A stretch of 64,000 bases of DNA from Phenylobacterium sp. Root700 (GCF_001429025.1 NZ_LMHT01000035.1:390264-454263); one strand, 5' to 3'; numbered from the stretch's first letter, positions 17,201 through 26,937 are shown. A program made the numbers and translations. The notes: generated by a model not told the origin, from the letters alone.

Positions 17201-19903
17201 GTGCCAGATCGAGTTGTGAAGTCAGCCCCCTCGGAACTGCGCGCCAAGGTGCGCTTCCTCGGCAAGGTGCTGGGCGATGTAATCAAGTCGCAGGACGGCG
17301 AGGCGCTGTTCAACCGCATCGAAGACATCCGCAAGACCTCGGTGGCGTTCCACCGCGAGGGCGGCGCGGCCAATGCGGCCTTGCTGGAAGAGCGGCTGCG
17401 CAGCCTCGACCTGACCGAGACCGTGCGGTTCGCCCACTCGTTCGCCTGCTTCCTACAGATCACCAATATCGCCGAAGACAGCATCCAACGCGACAAGATG
17501 AAGGATGGCGACGCCCGGGCCGACACGCTGGCGGGCAGCCTGCGCGCGCTGGAGGCCGAGGGCGTCGGCGCGGCCGAAGTCGCGGAACTTCTGGCCGCCG
17601 GCCTGATCGCCCCGGTGATCACCGCCCACCCGACCGAGGTGCGCCGCAAGAGCGTGCTGGACCGCGCCGGCGCCATCGCCGCGGCCTTCACCGCCTGGGA
17701 GAAGGCCCGCACCGAGGCTGAGCGCCAAGGGTTTGAGACCGAGCTTCTGCGTGAGGTGGCGATCTTCTGGCGCACCCGGCTGCTGCGCGGCGTCCGCCTG
17801 GGCGTCATCGACGAGATCGAGACGGCGGTCTCCTACTTCGAGCGCAGCTTCCTGGCCGAACTGCCGCGCCTCTACGCCCATTGGGGCCGCCAGCTGAAGG
17901 CTGACCTGCCAAGTTTCCTGCGCATCGGCTCCTGGGTCGGGGGCGACCGCGACGGCAATCCGTTCGTCACCGCCGCCGTCCAGCGCCAAGCCTTCGCCCG
18001 CCAGTCCCAGGCGGCCCTACAAGCCTATCTGGAGCGCATCCACGCGCTGGGGGCCGAGCTGTCGATCTCCAGTGAACTGGCCAAGATGACGCCGGGCCTC
18101 AAGGCGCTGGCCGACAGTTCCGGCGACGCCTCGCCCCACCGCCTGGACGAGCCCTACCGCCGGGCCCTGCGCGGCGTCTACGCCCGCCTGGCCGCCACCT
18201 ATCCGCTGCTGACCGGAGAGGCCCCGCCCCGCCCCGCCACCCTGGTCGCTGAACCCTATCCAGATGCCAAGGCCTTGAAGGCCGATCTGCAGACCATCCT
18301 CGACGCGCTGATCGAGAGCCAGGGCGAGATCTTCGCAACCGGCCCCCTGCCCGAGCTGATCCGGGCCGTGGACATCTTCGGCTTCCACCTGGCGACGCTG
18401 GACCTGCGGCAGAACTCGGCGGTTCACGCCCGCACGGTCGCCGAACTGATGAGCGTCGCCGGCGTCTGCGCCGACTACGAGGCCTTGAACGAAGCCGCGC
18501 GCTGCGAACTGCTGCTCTCCGAACTCGCCCACGGCCGGCTGCTCTATTCGCCGTTCGCGCAGTACGGCGAGGAGACCCAGCGGGAATATTCGGTCCTCAG
18601 CGCCGCGGCTGAATCGCGCCGCCGCTATGGCTCCGAAGCCATCCGGGCCTACATCGTCTCCAACACCACCTCGGTCTCCGACCTGCTGGAGGTCTACATC
18701 CTCCTGAAGGAGGTCGGCCTCTTCCATCCGGGCGAGACGCCCAGCACCGAGATCTTCGCCGAGCCGCTGTTCGAGACCATCCCCGACCTGCGCGCCGCGC
18801 CGCAGACCATGGGCGCCTATCTGGCCCTGCCGCTGATCAAGAGCCTGCTGGCCGATGAGCGGTTGCAGGAGGTGATGATCGGCTATTCGGACTCCAACAA
18901 GGACGGCAGCTACCTCACCTCGACTTGGGAACTGCATCAGGCGTCCAAGGCCCTGCTGGCCGTCACCGACAAGGCCGACCTGCGCCTGCAGCTGTTCCAT
19001 GGTCGCGGCGGCACGGTCGGGCGCGGCGGCGGCTCCAGTTACGAGGCCCTGCTGGCCCAACCCGAAGGCACCGTGCGCGGCCGCATCCGCATCACCGAAC
19101 AGGGCGAGGTCGTCGCCAACAAGTACGCCGACCCGCTGCTGGCCCGCCAAAGCCTCGAGACCATCACCGCCGGGGTGGTCCTCGCCTCCCTGGCCAAGAC
19201 CTCGGACCAGAACCTGGCCGGCCGCCACGGCGGCGCCCTGGACAAGCTCTCGCAGGCCTCGATGGAGGCCTACCGCAACCTGGTCTACGAGACGCCCGGC
19301 TTCGTCGACTACTTCTACGCCGCCACGCCGCTGACCGAGATCGTGGAGCTGAACATCGGCAGCCGCCCGGCCTCGCGCCAGCCGACGCGCAGCATCGAGG
19401 GCCTGCGGGCGATCCCGTGGGTGTTCTCGTGGTCGCAGTCGCGGACCATGCTGCCCGGCTGGTACGGGTTCGGCTCGGCGGTCGAGGCCTCAGGCGTCTC
19501 GCTGAGCGAGCTCAACGACCTGCATGAGGCCTGGCCGTTCTTCGCCACCACCCTGGCCAATATGGAAATGGTGCTGGCCAAGGCCGACGTGAACATCGCG
19601 CGGCGCTATGCGGGCCTGGTCGAGGACAAGATCCTGGCCTCGACGATCTTCGACCGGATCAGCGCCGAGTGGGAGAAAACGACAAACGCCCTCCTGGCCA
19701 TCAGCGGCCAAGGGGCGTTGCTTGATCGGCATCCGGAGCTGGCCGAAGCCCTGCGCACCCGCCTGCCCTATATCGACCCGTTGAACCACCTGCAGATCGA
19801 ACTGATCCGCAGGCGGCGCGCGGGCGACGCCGATGAGGCGGTGCGAGAGGGCATCCACCTCACCATCAACGGCGTCGCCGCGGGCCTGCGCAACAGCGGC
19901 TAG
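17201..19903 (+). CDS. ppc: Phosphoenolpyruvate carboxylase
   Basis: A 900-residue enzyme that carboxylates phosphoenolpyruvate to oxaloacetate, replenishing the TCA cycle. The catalytic landmarks are all present: TAHPTEVRRK with His143, GSWVGGDRDGNP, the glycine-rich loop FHGRGGTVGRGGG, IPWVFSWSQSR, and the C-terminal GVAAGLRNSG that ends the family. Length is normal. Its stop codon overlaps that of the convergent TonB receptor: the two genes share 4 bases (CTAG). Monocistronic on this evidence. Confidence 0.97.
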   Translation: MPDRVVKSAPSELRAKVRFLGKVLGDVIKSQDGEALFNRIEDIRKTSVAFHREGGAANAALLEERLRSLDLTETVRFAHSFACFLQITNIAEDSIQRDKMKDGDARADTLAGSLRALEAEGVGAAEVAELLAAGLIAPVITAHPTEVRRKSVLDRAGAIAAAFTAWEKARTEAERQGFETELLREVAIFWRTRLLRGVRLGVIDEIETAVSYFERSFLAELPRLYAHWGRQLKADLPSFLRIGSWVGGDRDGNPFVTAAVQRQAFARQSQAALQAYLERIHALGAELSISSELAKMTPGLKALADSSGDASPHRLDEPYRRALRGVYARLAATYPLLTGEAPPRPATLVAEPYPDAKALKADLQTILDALIESQGEIFATGPLPELIRAVDIFGFHLATLDLRQNSAVHARTVAELMSVAGVCADYEALNEAARCELLLSELAHGRLLYSPFAQYGEETQREYSVLSAAAESRRRYGSEAIRAYIVSNTTSVSDLLEVYILLKEVGLFHPGETPSTEIFAEPLFETIPDLRAAPQTMGAYLALPLIKSLLADERLQEVMIGYSDSNKDGSYLTSTWELHQASKALLAVTDKADLRLQLFHGRGGTVGRGGGSSYEALLAQPEGTVRGRIRITEQGEVVANKYADPLLARQSLETITAGVVLASLAKTSDQNLAGRHGGALDKLSQASMEAYRNLVYETPGFVDYFYAATPLTEIVELNIGSRPASRQPTRSIEGLRAIPWVFSWSQSRTMLPGWYGFGSAVEASGVSLSELNDLHEAWPFFATTLANMEMVLAKADVNIARRYAGLVEDKILASTIFDRISAEWEKTTNALLAISGQGALLDRHPELAEALRTRLPYIDPLNHLQIELIRRRRAGDADEAVREGIHLTINGVAAGLRNSG

Positions 19904-22110
19904 AACTCGTACTTCAGGTCCACGCCGTAGGTCTTCGGCGGCGCGTAGTAGTTCATCAGGTCGCCGAAGAAGGGCTGGGACGCCACCGCATAGAGCTCGT
20001 TGGTGATGTTCTTGCCCCAGACCGTGACCGACCACGGCGCGTCCTGCGGCTTCAGGCGCAGCGAGGCGTCCAGCAGGCCGAAGGGCTTCTGGGCGTTGGT
20101 GTTGTTCGGCGTCCAGTAGCTCTTGCCCTGGCGGGTGTAGTTGGCTTGCAGGCTGAAGGCCTTGTCCCACGACCCGACGCCGAACTCATAGGTGCCGCCG
20201 ATATCGTACTTGTACTTCGGCGAGCGCTGGATGCGGTTGCCGGAGAACACGTTGCCGGAGCCGTCGACGAACTTGTCGTACTTGGCGTCCAGATAGGAGC
20301 CCGAGGCCGTCAGGGTCAGGGCCTCGGTCACCGCCAAGGTGGCCTCGCCCTCGATGCCCTTGATGATCGCAGAGCCGGCGTTGCTGGTGATCAGGCACAG
20401 GCATTCGAGCACGAGCTGCTGCGACTGCAGGTCCTTGTAGTCCATCTTGAAGACCGCGACGTTCAAGCGCAGACGGCGATCGAACAGGTCGGACTTCACG
20501 CCAAGTTCGTAGTTGGTGGCCTTTTCCGGATCATAGCCGATGCCGGCCGCGCGCGCGGTTGACGGCAGGTGGTCCCAGCCGCCGCCCTTGAAGCCCTTGG
20601 CGACGCTGCCGTAGACCATGACGCGTTCGTTCGGGCGATATTCGAGGATCGCCTGCGGGGTCAGGGCGTTCCAATCCTTGCCATAGTTGACGGTGAAGGA
20701 CTGGCCCTTGGCCAGGACCAGCGCCGCGACGCAGAGACCATCGCCGCCGTCTTCCAGGCAGGACGCCGTCCGCACGCCGCTCTTGTCGTCCATGGTGTAG
20801 CGCAGGCCGCCGGTCACCTTCAGTTGGTCGGTGATGTTGAAGCCCAGCTGGCCGAACACCGCCGTCGTCTTCAGATCGGCCACGTTCTTGTAGAGGAACG
20901 TCCCGCTGAGCGCGGCGATCTTGGTCGAGGTGGTCGCGACGTTGGAGTCGTAGCGGGTCACGTCGTCCTGCTGATGGAAGACGCCCAAGATCCAGTCGAA
21001 GCGGCTGTCGGGGTTGTCGGACACCAGGCGGAATTCCTGGCTGATCGTCTCCGGACGTTCCGACGTCGAGTAGAACGTATCGGCCAGGCCGGGAGGCGAA
21101 CCGACGCCCAGCTGGTTGAAGCCCATCACGCCCTTGGAGCTGCGCCATCCGGTGATGGAGGTCAGCTTGGCGCCTTCAAACACGCCCCAGTCGACGCGCA
21201 GGCTGGCGCCGCGGGTGATCCGACGGGTGTATTCGTGCTGCGGGCTGGTCGCATCGCGCGGGCCGAAATTGTTGCGCGCCCGATAGGCGGCGATCGCCCC
21301 GACGCCCGCCGCGAAGGGGTCGTCGCTCATGACCCGGGCCGAACCGTTGGTCTCGGCCGAGCCATAGTCGAAGGTCAGCAAGGCCTGGAGGTCGGCGTCT
21401 TTCGCCCGGTAGAGCAACTCGCCGCGGCCCTGATAGGACTTCAGATCATCCATGTCCTCGCCGCGCAGGACATTGCGGCTGTAGCCGGAACGGTTGCGGG
21501 TCTGGAAGGCGACACGCGCGGCCAGGGTGTCGCTCAGCGGCCCGGTCACGAAGCCGTTGGTCATGTTGCTGTTGTAGTTGCCGAACGACACGGTGGCCGC
21601 CCCGGCGTTCTCGAACTTCGGCTTGGCGGTGATGACGCTGATCGCGCCGCCGACGACGTTCTTGCCCAGCAGCACGCCTTGCGGTCCGCGGATCACCTCG
21701 ACCCGTTCCAGGTCGTAGAAGTCGGTGAAGGCCGAGCCCATGCGCGACAGATAGACTTCGTCGATGAACAGGCCGACCGAGGGTTCGGCCGTAGCGTCCA
21801 GGATGCGGACGCTGGTCACGCCGCGGATGCTCAGTTCTTTGCCGAGCGCAGAGCTCTCGGTCATGCTGAACGACGGCACGCTGCTGGACAGCGAGCCCAG
21901 ATCGACGATCCGGTTGCGTTCCAGAGCCTGTTCGGTGATCGCGCTGATGGCGCTGGGAACGTCCTGCAGGCGGCTTTCCCGACGGTTGGCGGTGACGATG
22001 ACTTCTTCCACCGACGGCCCACGCTCAGCGGTCTGCGCCGCGGCGGATGTGGCTATCGGAAGCGCGCCCGCTGCGACCGTCGCCATCAGAATGAGTGCAT
22101 GCTTGCTCAC
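19900..22110 (-). CDS. TonB-dependent outer-membrane receptor of the catabolic island
   Basis: A 736-residue receptor. A signal peptide (residues 1-25, ending SAAAQ) is followed by a TonB-box-like region (VEEVIVTANRRES), the plug (ELSIRGVTS, VGLFIDEVYLSR, VEVIRGPQGVLLGKN), and the barrel ending VDLKYEF with the terminal Phe expected of outer-membrane proteins. This subtype is common beside catabolic genes in sphingomonads and caulobacters and often takes up hydrophobic organic compounds; that role is inferred. Its promoter gap (22111-22345) is shared with an MFS gene and carries three copies of the ACTTGCA-type element. Confidence 0.92.
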   Translation of the reverse strand: MSKHALILMATVAAGALPIATSAAAQTAERGPSVEEVIVTANRRESRLQDVPSAISAITEQALERNRIVDLGSLSSSVPSFSMTESSALGKELSIRGVTSVRILDATAEPSVGLFIDEVYLSRMGSAFTDFYDLERVEVIRGPQGVLLGKNVVGGAISVITAKPKFENAGAATVSFGNYNSNMTNGFVTGPLSDTLAARVAFQTRNRSGYSRNVLRGEDMDDLKSYQGRGELLYRAKDADLQALLTFDYGSAETNGSARVMSDDPFAAGVGAIAAYRARNNFGPRDATSPQHEYTRRITRGASLRVDWGVFEGAKLTSITGWRSSKGVMGFNQLGVGSPPGLADTFYSTSERPETISQEFRLVSDNPDSRFDWILGVFHQQDDVTRYDSNVATTSTKIAALSGTFLYKNVADLKTTAVFGQLGFNITDQLKVTGGLRYTMDDKSGVRTASCLEDGGDGLCVAALVLAKGQSFTVNYGKDWNALTPQAILEYRPNERVMVYGSVAKGFKGGGWDHLPSTARAAGIGYDPEKATNYELGVKSDLFDRRLRLNVAVFKMDYKDLQSQQLVLECLCLITSNAGSAIIKGIEGEATLAVTEALTLTASGSYLDAKYDKFVDGSGNVFSGNRIQRSPKYKYDIGGTYEFGVGSWDKAFSLQANYTRQGKSYWTPNNTNAQKPFGLLDASLRLKPQDAPWSVTVWGKNITNELYAVASQPFFGDLMNYYAPPKTYGVDLKYEF

Positions 22111-22179
22111 GTCGCGTTTCCCCTAATAGCGGCCCCTCGGACCGCTTGCCGTATCGGGATGGTTTCCCGTTTCCGATAG

Positions 22180-22200
22180 ACTTGCATTAAGGAACTTTTA
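22180..22200 (+). promoter_or_regulatory. ACT direct-repeat element, site 1
   Basis: ACTTGCA, 7 bases, ACTTTTA. The two ACT half-sites are 14 bp apart. It lies in the divergent gap between a TonB receptor (22110, reverse) and an MFS carrier (22346, forward), almost abutting site 2 in the opposite orientation. Confidence 0.7.
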
Positions 22201-22202
22201 TC

Positions 22203-22223
22203 GACAAGTCTTTTTTTGCAAGT
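22203..22223 (-). promoter_or_regulatory. ACT direct-repeat element, site 2
   Basis: On the reverse strand: ACTTGCA, 7 bases, ACTTGTC. It faces site 1 with 2 bases between them, which makes a larger dyad in front of the TonB receptor gene. Confidence 0.7.
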
Positions 22224-22268
22224 CGCTTATTCACGCGCGCAGATGCGGCGCCAAGGCCACACAGAATG

Positions 22269-22289
22269 ACTTGCAATTTAATACTATTC
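22269..22289 (+). promoter_or_regulatory. ACT direct-repeat element, site 3
   Basis: ACTTGCA, 7 bases, ACTATTC, ending 56 bases before the MFS start at 22346. It is one of the closest matches to consensus. Confidence 0.75.
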
Positions 22290-22345
22290 AGGGAAACGTC
22301 ATACCCAGAACCGCCGCAGCGGCCACGCCTTGGGAGGGCGACCAG

Positions 22346-23704
22346 ATGCTTCAGAAGATCAGCGGTTCGCCCCTGCTGGCGGATGGCCCGCCAGATCTCG
22401 GCTGGCCAAGCGCGTCGAGGGCCTGGGCGACGGTTTTCGTCCTGATGACGGCCTACGCCGTGGCTTTCGTGGACCGGCAGATCCTGACCCTGCTGATCGA
22501 ACCGCTGCGCCGCGACCTGGCCATCACCGACACGCAGTTCAGCCTGCTTAGCGGCCTGGCCTTCACCCTCTTCTACACCGTGATGGGCGTGCCCCTGGCC
22601 TGGGTCGCCGACCGCGGATCGCGCCGCAACCTGATCATGATCAGCGTCGCGGTCTGGACCGCCATGACCGCCGCCTGCGGCCTGGCCAGCAGCTTCATCA
22701 GCCTGTTCGCCGCGCGGATCGGTGTGGGCATCGGCGAGGCCGGCCTCTCCCCCGCCGCCTATTCCATGATCGGCGACAGCTTTCCCCCTGCCCGGCGCGC
22801 CCGCGCCATGGGGGTCTACGCCATGGGCTCCATCGCCGGCGTCGGCATGGCCCTGATCATCGGCGGAGCGGTCGTGGAGTGGGCCAATTCCGCGCCCCCC
22901 ATCGTCCTGCCGATGATCGGCGCCCTGAAGAGCTGGCAGGTCGCCTTCATGATCGTCAGCCTGCCCGGCCCCGTACTGGTCCTGGCCATGGCGCTGCTGC
23001 GCGAACCCAAGCGCCAGGGCCTGGGCGCCGCCACCCACGCGCCCTCCGCGCCGCTCGCTCCGTTCTTCCGCGAGCGCTGGCTGGCCTTCACCCTGCTGGC
23101 GGTCGGCTATTCCCTGGTCGGCGTGGTGATCGCCGCCTACCTGACCTGGGCGCCCGCCTTCCTGATCCGGAACTATGGCTGGCAGGTCGGCAAGGTCGGG
23201 GCGGTGTTCGGCGCCATCCTCTTGGTCGGCAGCACCTCGGGCATTCTGATCGGCGGCTGGTGGGCCGACCGCTTCGCCGCCGCCGGCCGCAAGGACGCGG
23301 TGCTGCGGGTCGCCGTCATCGGCGCGATCGCGGGCTTTCCGTTCGCCGTCGCCGCGCCCTTCGCGCCGACCGGAGAACTGGCCGCCGCGTCGCTGGCGCT
23401 GATGTGCCTGGGCTTTGGCCTGACCCAGGGGCTCCCGGCCGTGTCCTTCCAAGCCATCTCCCCCAACCGCCTGCGGGCGCGGGTGATGGCGATCTACCTG
23501 CTGATCGGTAACATCGTCGCCTTCACCGTCGGCCCGACGGCGGTCGCGCTGATCAGCGACCTCTGGCTGAAGGATCCCAAGAAGATCGGCGTCGCGGTAG
23601 CCATCGTCACCGCCGTCGTCCTGCCGATCGGCATCGCGGCCCTGGTCGCCGCCATCCGCCCCTATGTCCGGGCGGTGGACGAGGAGATGATCGCCGCGGC
23701 CTGA
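22346..23704 (+). CDS. MFS transporter, spinster-like
   Basis: A 452-residue inner-membrane carrier. The start at 22346 follows GGGAGGG by about 8 bases; an earlier in-frame ATG at 22271 falls inside regulatory site 3. Twelve hydrophobic segments are visible. The N-terminal half has FVDRQILTLLIEPLRRDL and WVADRGSRRN, the loop 2-3 signature of major facilitator proteins; RIGVGIGEAGLSPAAYS is typical of the spinster-like group. A second copy of the family lies at 25546. It probably carries the pathway substrate or an intermediate across the inner membrane. Confidence 0.9.
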   Translation: MLQKISGSPLLADGPPDLGWPSASRAWATVFVLMTAYAVAFVDRQILTLLIEPLRRDLAITDTQFSLLSGLAFTLFYTVMGVPLAWVADRGSRRNLIMISVAVWTAMTAACGLASSFISLFAARIGVGIGEAGLSPAAYSMIGDSFPPARRARAMGVYAMGSIAGVGMALIIGGAVVEWANSAPPIVLPMIGALKSWQVAFMIVSLPGPVLVLAMALLREPKRQGLGAATHAPSAPLAPFFRERWLAFTLLAVGYSLVGVVIAAYLTWAPAFLIRNYGWQVGKVGAVFGAILLVGSTSGILIGGWWADRFAAAGRKDAVLRVAVIGAIAGFPFAVAAPFAPTGELAAASLALMCLGFGLTQGLPAVSFQAISPNRLRARVMAIYLLIGNIVAFTVGPTAVALISDLWLKDPKKIGVAVAIVTAVVLPIGIAALVAAIRPYVRAVDEEMIAAA

Positions 23705-23733
23705 ACGTCCGGGCCTCCACCTCCCAAAAGATT

Positions 23734-23759
23734 AGGGCCCCGGTGAAAACCGGGGCCCT
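23734..23759. terminator. Bidirectional terminator hairpin
   Basis: AGGGCCCCGGT (23734-23744) pairs perfectly with ACCGGGGCCCT (23749-23759) around a GAAA tetraloop, followed by TTCTTCGTT. It lies between the MFS gene and the convergent oxygenase gene. Confidence 0.85.
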
Positions 23760-23786
23760 TCTTCGTTCAGGTCGATGGACGGGGGA

Positions 23787-25259
23787 TCAGGCCCCTTGAG
23801 CGGCCCGGATCGCCTCGCCCTGGCCCCAAGTGGCGTGGGTGCCGCTGGAGATCCGTCCCGGCAGGATGATCCGGCAGACCGGCCCCGCCTCAAGCTTCAG
23901 GGCGTCGAAGATCACGCACTCCGAGCGGTCGGCGATCATGTCGGTGACGAAGGTGACGAGGTAGCCGTCGTCCTCGCTGGTCGCGCCGACGCGGGGCGCG
24001 AAGCCAGGTTCGCTGCCATAGCGCTCTTCGCCGAAGTCCGCGCAGACGCTCGCTCCGGTGTCCAGGTCGTGCTTGACCAGGCCGGTGAACAGGAACCAGC
24101 CCGGCTTGGAGACCGCGCTGTAGGCGTAGCGGTACTTGCGGCCGGCGTACTGATTGTTGATGACGCCGAATTCCAGGACGCGGTCGTCCAGGTGCTGCTC
24201 ATGTGTCTGGCCGGTCGTCATGTTGAACCGCCAGCGGTGCAGTTTGGGCTGCAGTTCCGACTGATCGAGGAAGGCCATGATCCGCTCGTAGCCGGGAGGC
24301 GCCGAATTGCTGGATTTCGGCTCCGGCTGCTCCTCGAAGTAACCGTCGAGGATGATCTCATCGCCCTCTTCGTAGGCGTTGAGGAAGTGCAGCACATAGG
24401 TTGGATCGGCGTCGAACCATTTGACGTCTTCCGCCGTGCCGTAGCGCGGCAGGATGGCGAACCGCGAGGGCATCTCGCGATGGAAGCGCACCACGTGCAG
24501 CTTGCGCTTCAGGAGTTCCGGCTCCCAGAACACCGGGAAATCGTTCAAAATCGAGTAGTTGGTGGTGAACGCCATATCATGCGGCAAGCGCGGCCCCGGC
24601 AGCGGCACAGGGGTGTAGTGCTTCAGCTTATTGTCGGGACCGACCACGCCGTAGTGCATGTAGGGGGCGTGCTTCGAGTAGTTGAAGAACAAGAGTTCGC
24701 CAGTGTGCTCGTCCACCTTGGGGTGGGCCGAGATGCCGTCGATCGGCGTCCAGCCGTCCACGCCGTCCTGCTCGAGCGTGTAGGGGTCGAGCCGGTAGCC
24801 CTCGCCGCACTGATAGAAGGTCGAGAGGATCTTGCCGGCGTGGATGATCACGTCGGTGGAGGACGAATCCTTCAGGCCCTCGTGGGCGCCCCAGCCGGGC
24901 CGTTCCGACAACGCCGGGTTCTCCGCCAGGCCGGCCCACAGCGCGCGGCCAGCTTCCTGTTCGGCCATGAAGGCCTTGGTGCGCACGAACCGGCTGCGGT
25001 ACTCCGCCTTGCCGTCCTTGAAGCTCATGATGTGCAGCAGGCCATCGCCATCGAAGGGATGGTAGCGGCCGATCGGCTCATGCACCGGGTTCTCGGTGTT
25101 GCGCACATAGACGCCGTCGATATCGGCGGGAACCTCGCCGATCACCTCCAGCCCGGTGGCGTTGAACTCGTCATGCGACGGGGTCCAGGCGCCGTTCATG
25201 TACGGGTGGTCGTTCGGCTTCAAGCTGGACGCGACGCGGTTGACCAGTTCGACGGGCAT
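23787..25259 (-). CDS. Carotenoid/lignostilbene-type cleavage dioxygenase (RPE65 family)
   Basis: A 490-residue non-haem iron oxygenase that would cleave a conjugated carbon-carbon double bond with oxygen to give two carbonyl products. The four iron-binding His residues of the family can be assigned: His179 (ISAHP), His227 (LPHDMA), His291 (YVLHFLNAY) and His475 (GTHATW). The N-terminus has NPVHEPIGRYHPFDGDG, also characteristic. The start at 25259 follows GGGGAGAG; the in-frame ATG at 25319 would add 20 unlike residues. Relatives act on carotenoids, apocarotenoids, lignostilbene, resveratrol or isoeugenol; which applies here cannot be read from sequence. Regulatory site 4 lies upstream. Confidence 0.9.
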   Translation of the reverse strand: MPVELVNRVASSLKPNDHPYMNGAWTPSHDEFNATGLEVIGEVPADIDGVYVRNTENPVHEPIGRYHPFDGDGLLHIMSFKDGKAEYRSRFVRTKAFMAEQEAGRALWAGLAENPALSERPGWGAHEGLKDSSSTDVIIHAGKILSTFYQCGEGYRLDPYTLEQDGVDGWTPIDGISAHPKVDEHTGELLFFNYSKHAPYMHYGVVGPDNKLKHYTPVPLPGPRLPHDMAFTTNYSILNDFPVFWEPELLKRKLHVVRFHREMPSRFAILPRYGTAEDVKWFDADPTYVLHFLNAYEEGDEIILDGYFEEQPEPKSSNSAPPGYERIMAFLDQSELQPKLHRWRFNMTTGQTHEQHLDDRVLEFGVINNQYAGRKYRYAYSAVSKPGWFLFTGLVKHDLDTGASVCADFGEERYGSEPGFAPRVGATSEDDGYLVTFVTDMIADRSECVIFDALKLEAGPVCRIILPGRISSGTHATWGQGEAIRAAQGA

Positions 25260-25346
25260 GGCGCTCTCCCCATTTGCCTTGAGCCGACACGATGGGTCGA
25301 CCCTGATTTCACGCATCATAGCGCGGAGTTTTCAGACCGCGAGCAC

Positions 25347-25367
25347 TTTTAGTTCCAATTCACCAGT
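25347..25367 (-). promoter_or_regulatory. ACT direct-repeat element, site 4 (divergent first half)
   Basis: On the reverse strand: ACTGGTG, 7 bases, ACTAAAA, 88 bases upstream of the oxygenase start. The first half keeps only ACT of the consensus. The second half is identical to sites 8 and 11. Confidence 0.5.
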
Positions 25368-25423
25368 AACTCGCGGCATCGCGACGCGCGCCGTCAGCGC
25401 CACGCGCATCCGACGCGAATATG

Positions 25424-25444
25424 ACTTTCAATTAGAGACTATTG
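25424..25444 (+). promoter_or_regulatory. ACT direct-repeat element, site 5
   Basis: ACTTTCA, 7 bases, ACTATTG, upstream of the MFS/acyl-CoA ligase pair that starts at 25546. Confidence 0.7.
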
Positions 25445-25545
25445 CAGTGTATGCCGAGAACTACGCCTCGCAGCGCCGCCATTCCGAAGCGGTCGCCGAG
25501 GTCCAGGCGCGGATCTGCAATTCCCCGCCCCGGTGAGGAACAGGC

Positions 25546-26937
25546 ATGGGCGGATCGCAGGGCGAAAGCGTTTATGAGGAAGGCGTCGTCGTACGCGCCT
25601 CTCCAGCGCTCGACACGTCGCCCCGGCCGACAGGATGGCCCAGCCCTACCCTCGCCTGGTTCGCGGTGGCCGTACTGATGGTCGCCTACACAAGCTCGTT
25701 CATCGATCGACAGATCCTGACCCTGCTGGTGGACCCGATCCGCCGCGACCTGGCGATCAGCGACACCCAGTTCAGCCTGCTGGCCGGCATCGCCTTCTCC
25801 CTGTTCTACACCCTGATGGGCCTGCCACTGGCGCGGCTGTCCGACCGCGGCAGCCGCCGAATGATCGTGCTGGTCGGGGTCGCGGTCTGGAGCCTGATGA
25901 CCGTGGCCTGCGGCTTCGCCGCCAGTTTCTGGGGCCTGTTCGCCGCCCGCATCGGCGTCGGCATCGGCGAGGCGACCCTGTCGCCGGCCGCCTATTCGCT
26001 GATCTCCGACTACTTCCCGCCGGAGCGCCGCGCCCGCGCGCTCGCCGTCTATTCGATGGGCCCCTATGTCGGCGCGGGCCTCGCCCTCATCATTGGCGGC
26101 CAGGTGATCGACATGCTGACCGCCGCGCCGCCGATCGCCCTGCCCGTTCTCTCTGAGCTTGCGCCCTGGCAGACCGCCTTCGTCCTGGTCGGCGCCCCGG
26201 GACTGCTGATCGCAGCGTTGTTCCTGCTGGTTCGCGAGCCGCCCCGCCGAGGCGTGGCCAAGACCACCCAGGCGCAGCAAGGGCTGGGCGCCTTCATGTG
26301 GTCGCGCCGCGCGGCCCTGGCGCCGCTGATCCTCGGCTTCTCAGTCTTTGGGATCGCCGGGGTTTCCTACATGGCCTGGACACCGGCGGTGTTGATCCGC
26401 CTGCATGGTTGGACGCCCGGGCAGGTCGGCCTAGGCTACGGCGCGATCCTGCTGTGCCTCTCGACGCCAGGCGTGCTGCTCGGCGGCTGGCTCTCCGACA
26501 AGCTGAGCGCCAAGGGCCGTACCGACGCGCCCGTGCGTGTCGCCGCGCTCACCATGCTCGCCAGCGCGCCCTTCGCCGCCATCGCGCCGTTCCTGGCCGA
26601 CACCCGTCAGATGCTGGTGATGCTGGCGATCGCCAGTTTCGGCTTTGGGATGGTCAACGGCCTGCCTGCCGCGGCCTTGCAGGCCATCGCGCCAAACCAG
26701 CTGCGCGCCCAGGTGACGGCGGCCTATTTCCTGATCGGCAATCTGATCTCGCTGGGCCTTGGCCCGACCCTTGTCGCCGGCCTCAGCGACGGCCTGCTGG
26801 GCGGCCGCATCGGCGCCTCGCTTGGCCTGGTCAGCGGCACGGCCCTATTGCTTGCGGCGGGCTTGCTCGCCTGGAGTCTTTTCGCATTCCGAACCAGCGT
26901 CGCGAAGGCCGCGGTTTGGCAGGAGGAACACCCATGA
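25546..26937 (+). CDS. MFS transporter, spinster-like, second copy
   Basis: A 463-residue carrier, a paralogue of the product of 22346-23704 (shared FIDRQILTLLVDPIRRDL, SDTQFSLLAGIAFSLFYTLMG in part, RIGVGIGEATLSPAAYS). It has a 30-residue polar N-terminus followed by about 12 transmembrane helices. GAGGAAC precedes the start at suitable distance. Its stop overlaps the start of the acyl-CoA ligase gene by 4 bases (ATGA), so carrier and ligase are translationally coupled, which suggests that an imported carboxylic acid is activated immediately; this is inference. Confidence 0.9.
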   Translation: MGGSQGESVYEEGVVVRASPALDTSPRPTGWPSPTLAWFAVAVLMVAYTSSFIDRQILTLLVDPIRRDLAISDTQFSLLAGIAFSLFYTLMGLPLARLSDRGSRRMIVLVGVAVWSLMTVACGFAASFWGLFAARIGVGIGEATLSPAAYSLISDYFPPERRARALAVYSMGPYVGAGLALIIGGQVIDMLTAAPPIALPVLSELAPWQTAFVLVGAPGLLIAALFLLVREPPRRGVAKTTQAQQGLGAFMWSRRAALAPLILGFSVFGIAGVSYMAWTPAVLIRLHGWTPGQVGLGYGAILLCLSTPGVLLGGWLSDKLSAKGRTDAPVRVAALTMLASAPFAAIAPFLADTRQMLVMLAIASFGFGMVNGLPAAALQAIAPNQLRAQVTAAYFLIGNLISLGLGPTLVAGLSDGLLGGRIGASLGLVSGTALLLAAGLLAWSLFAFRTSVAKAAVWQEEHP

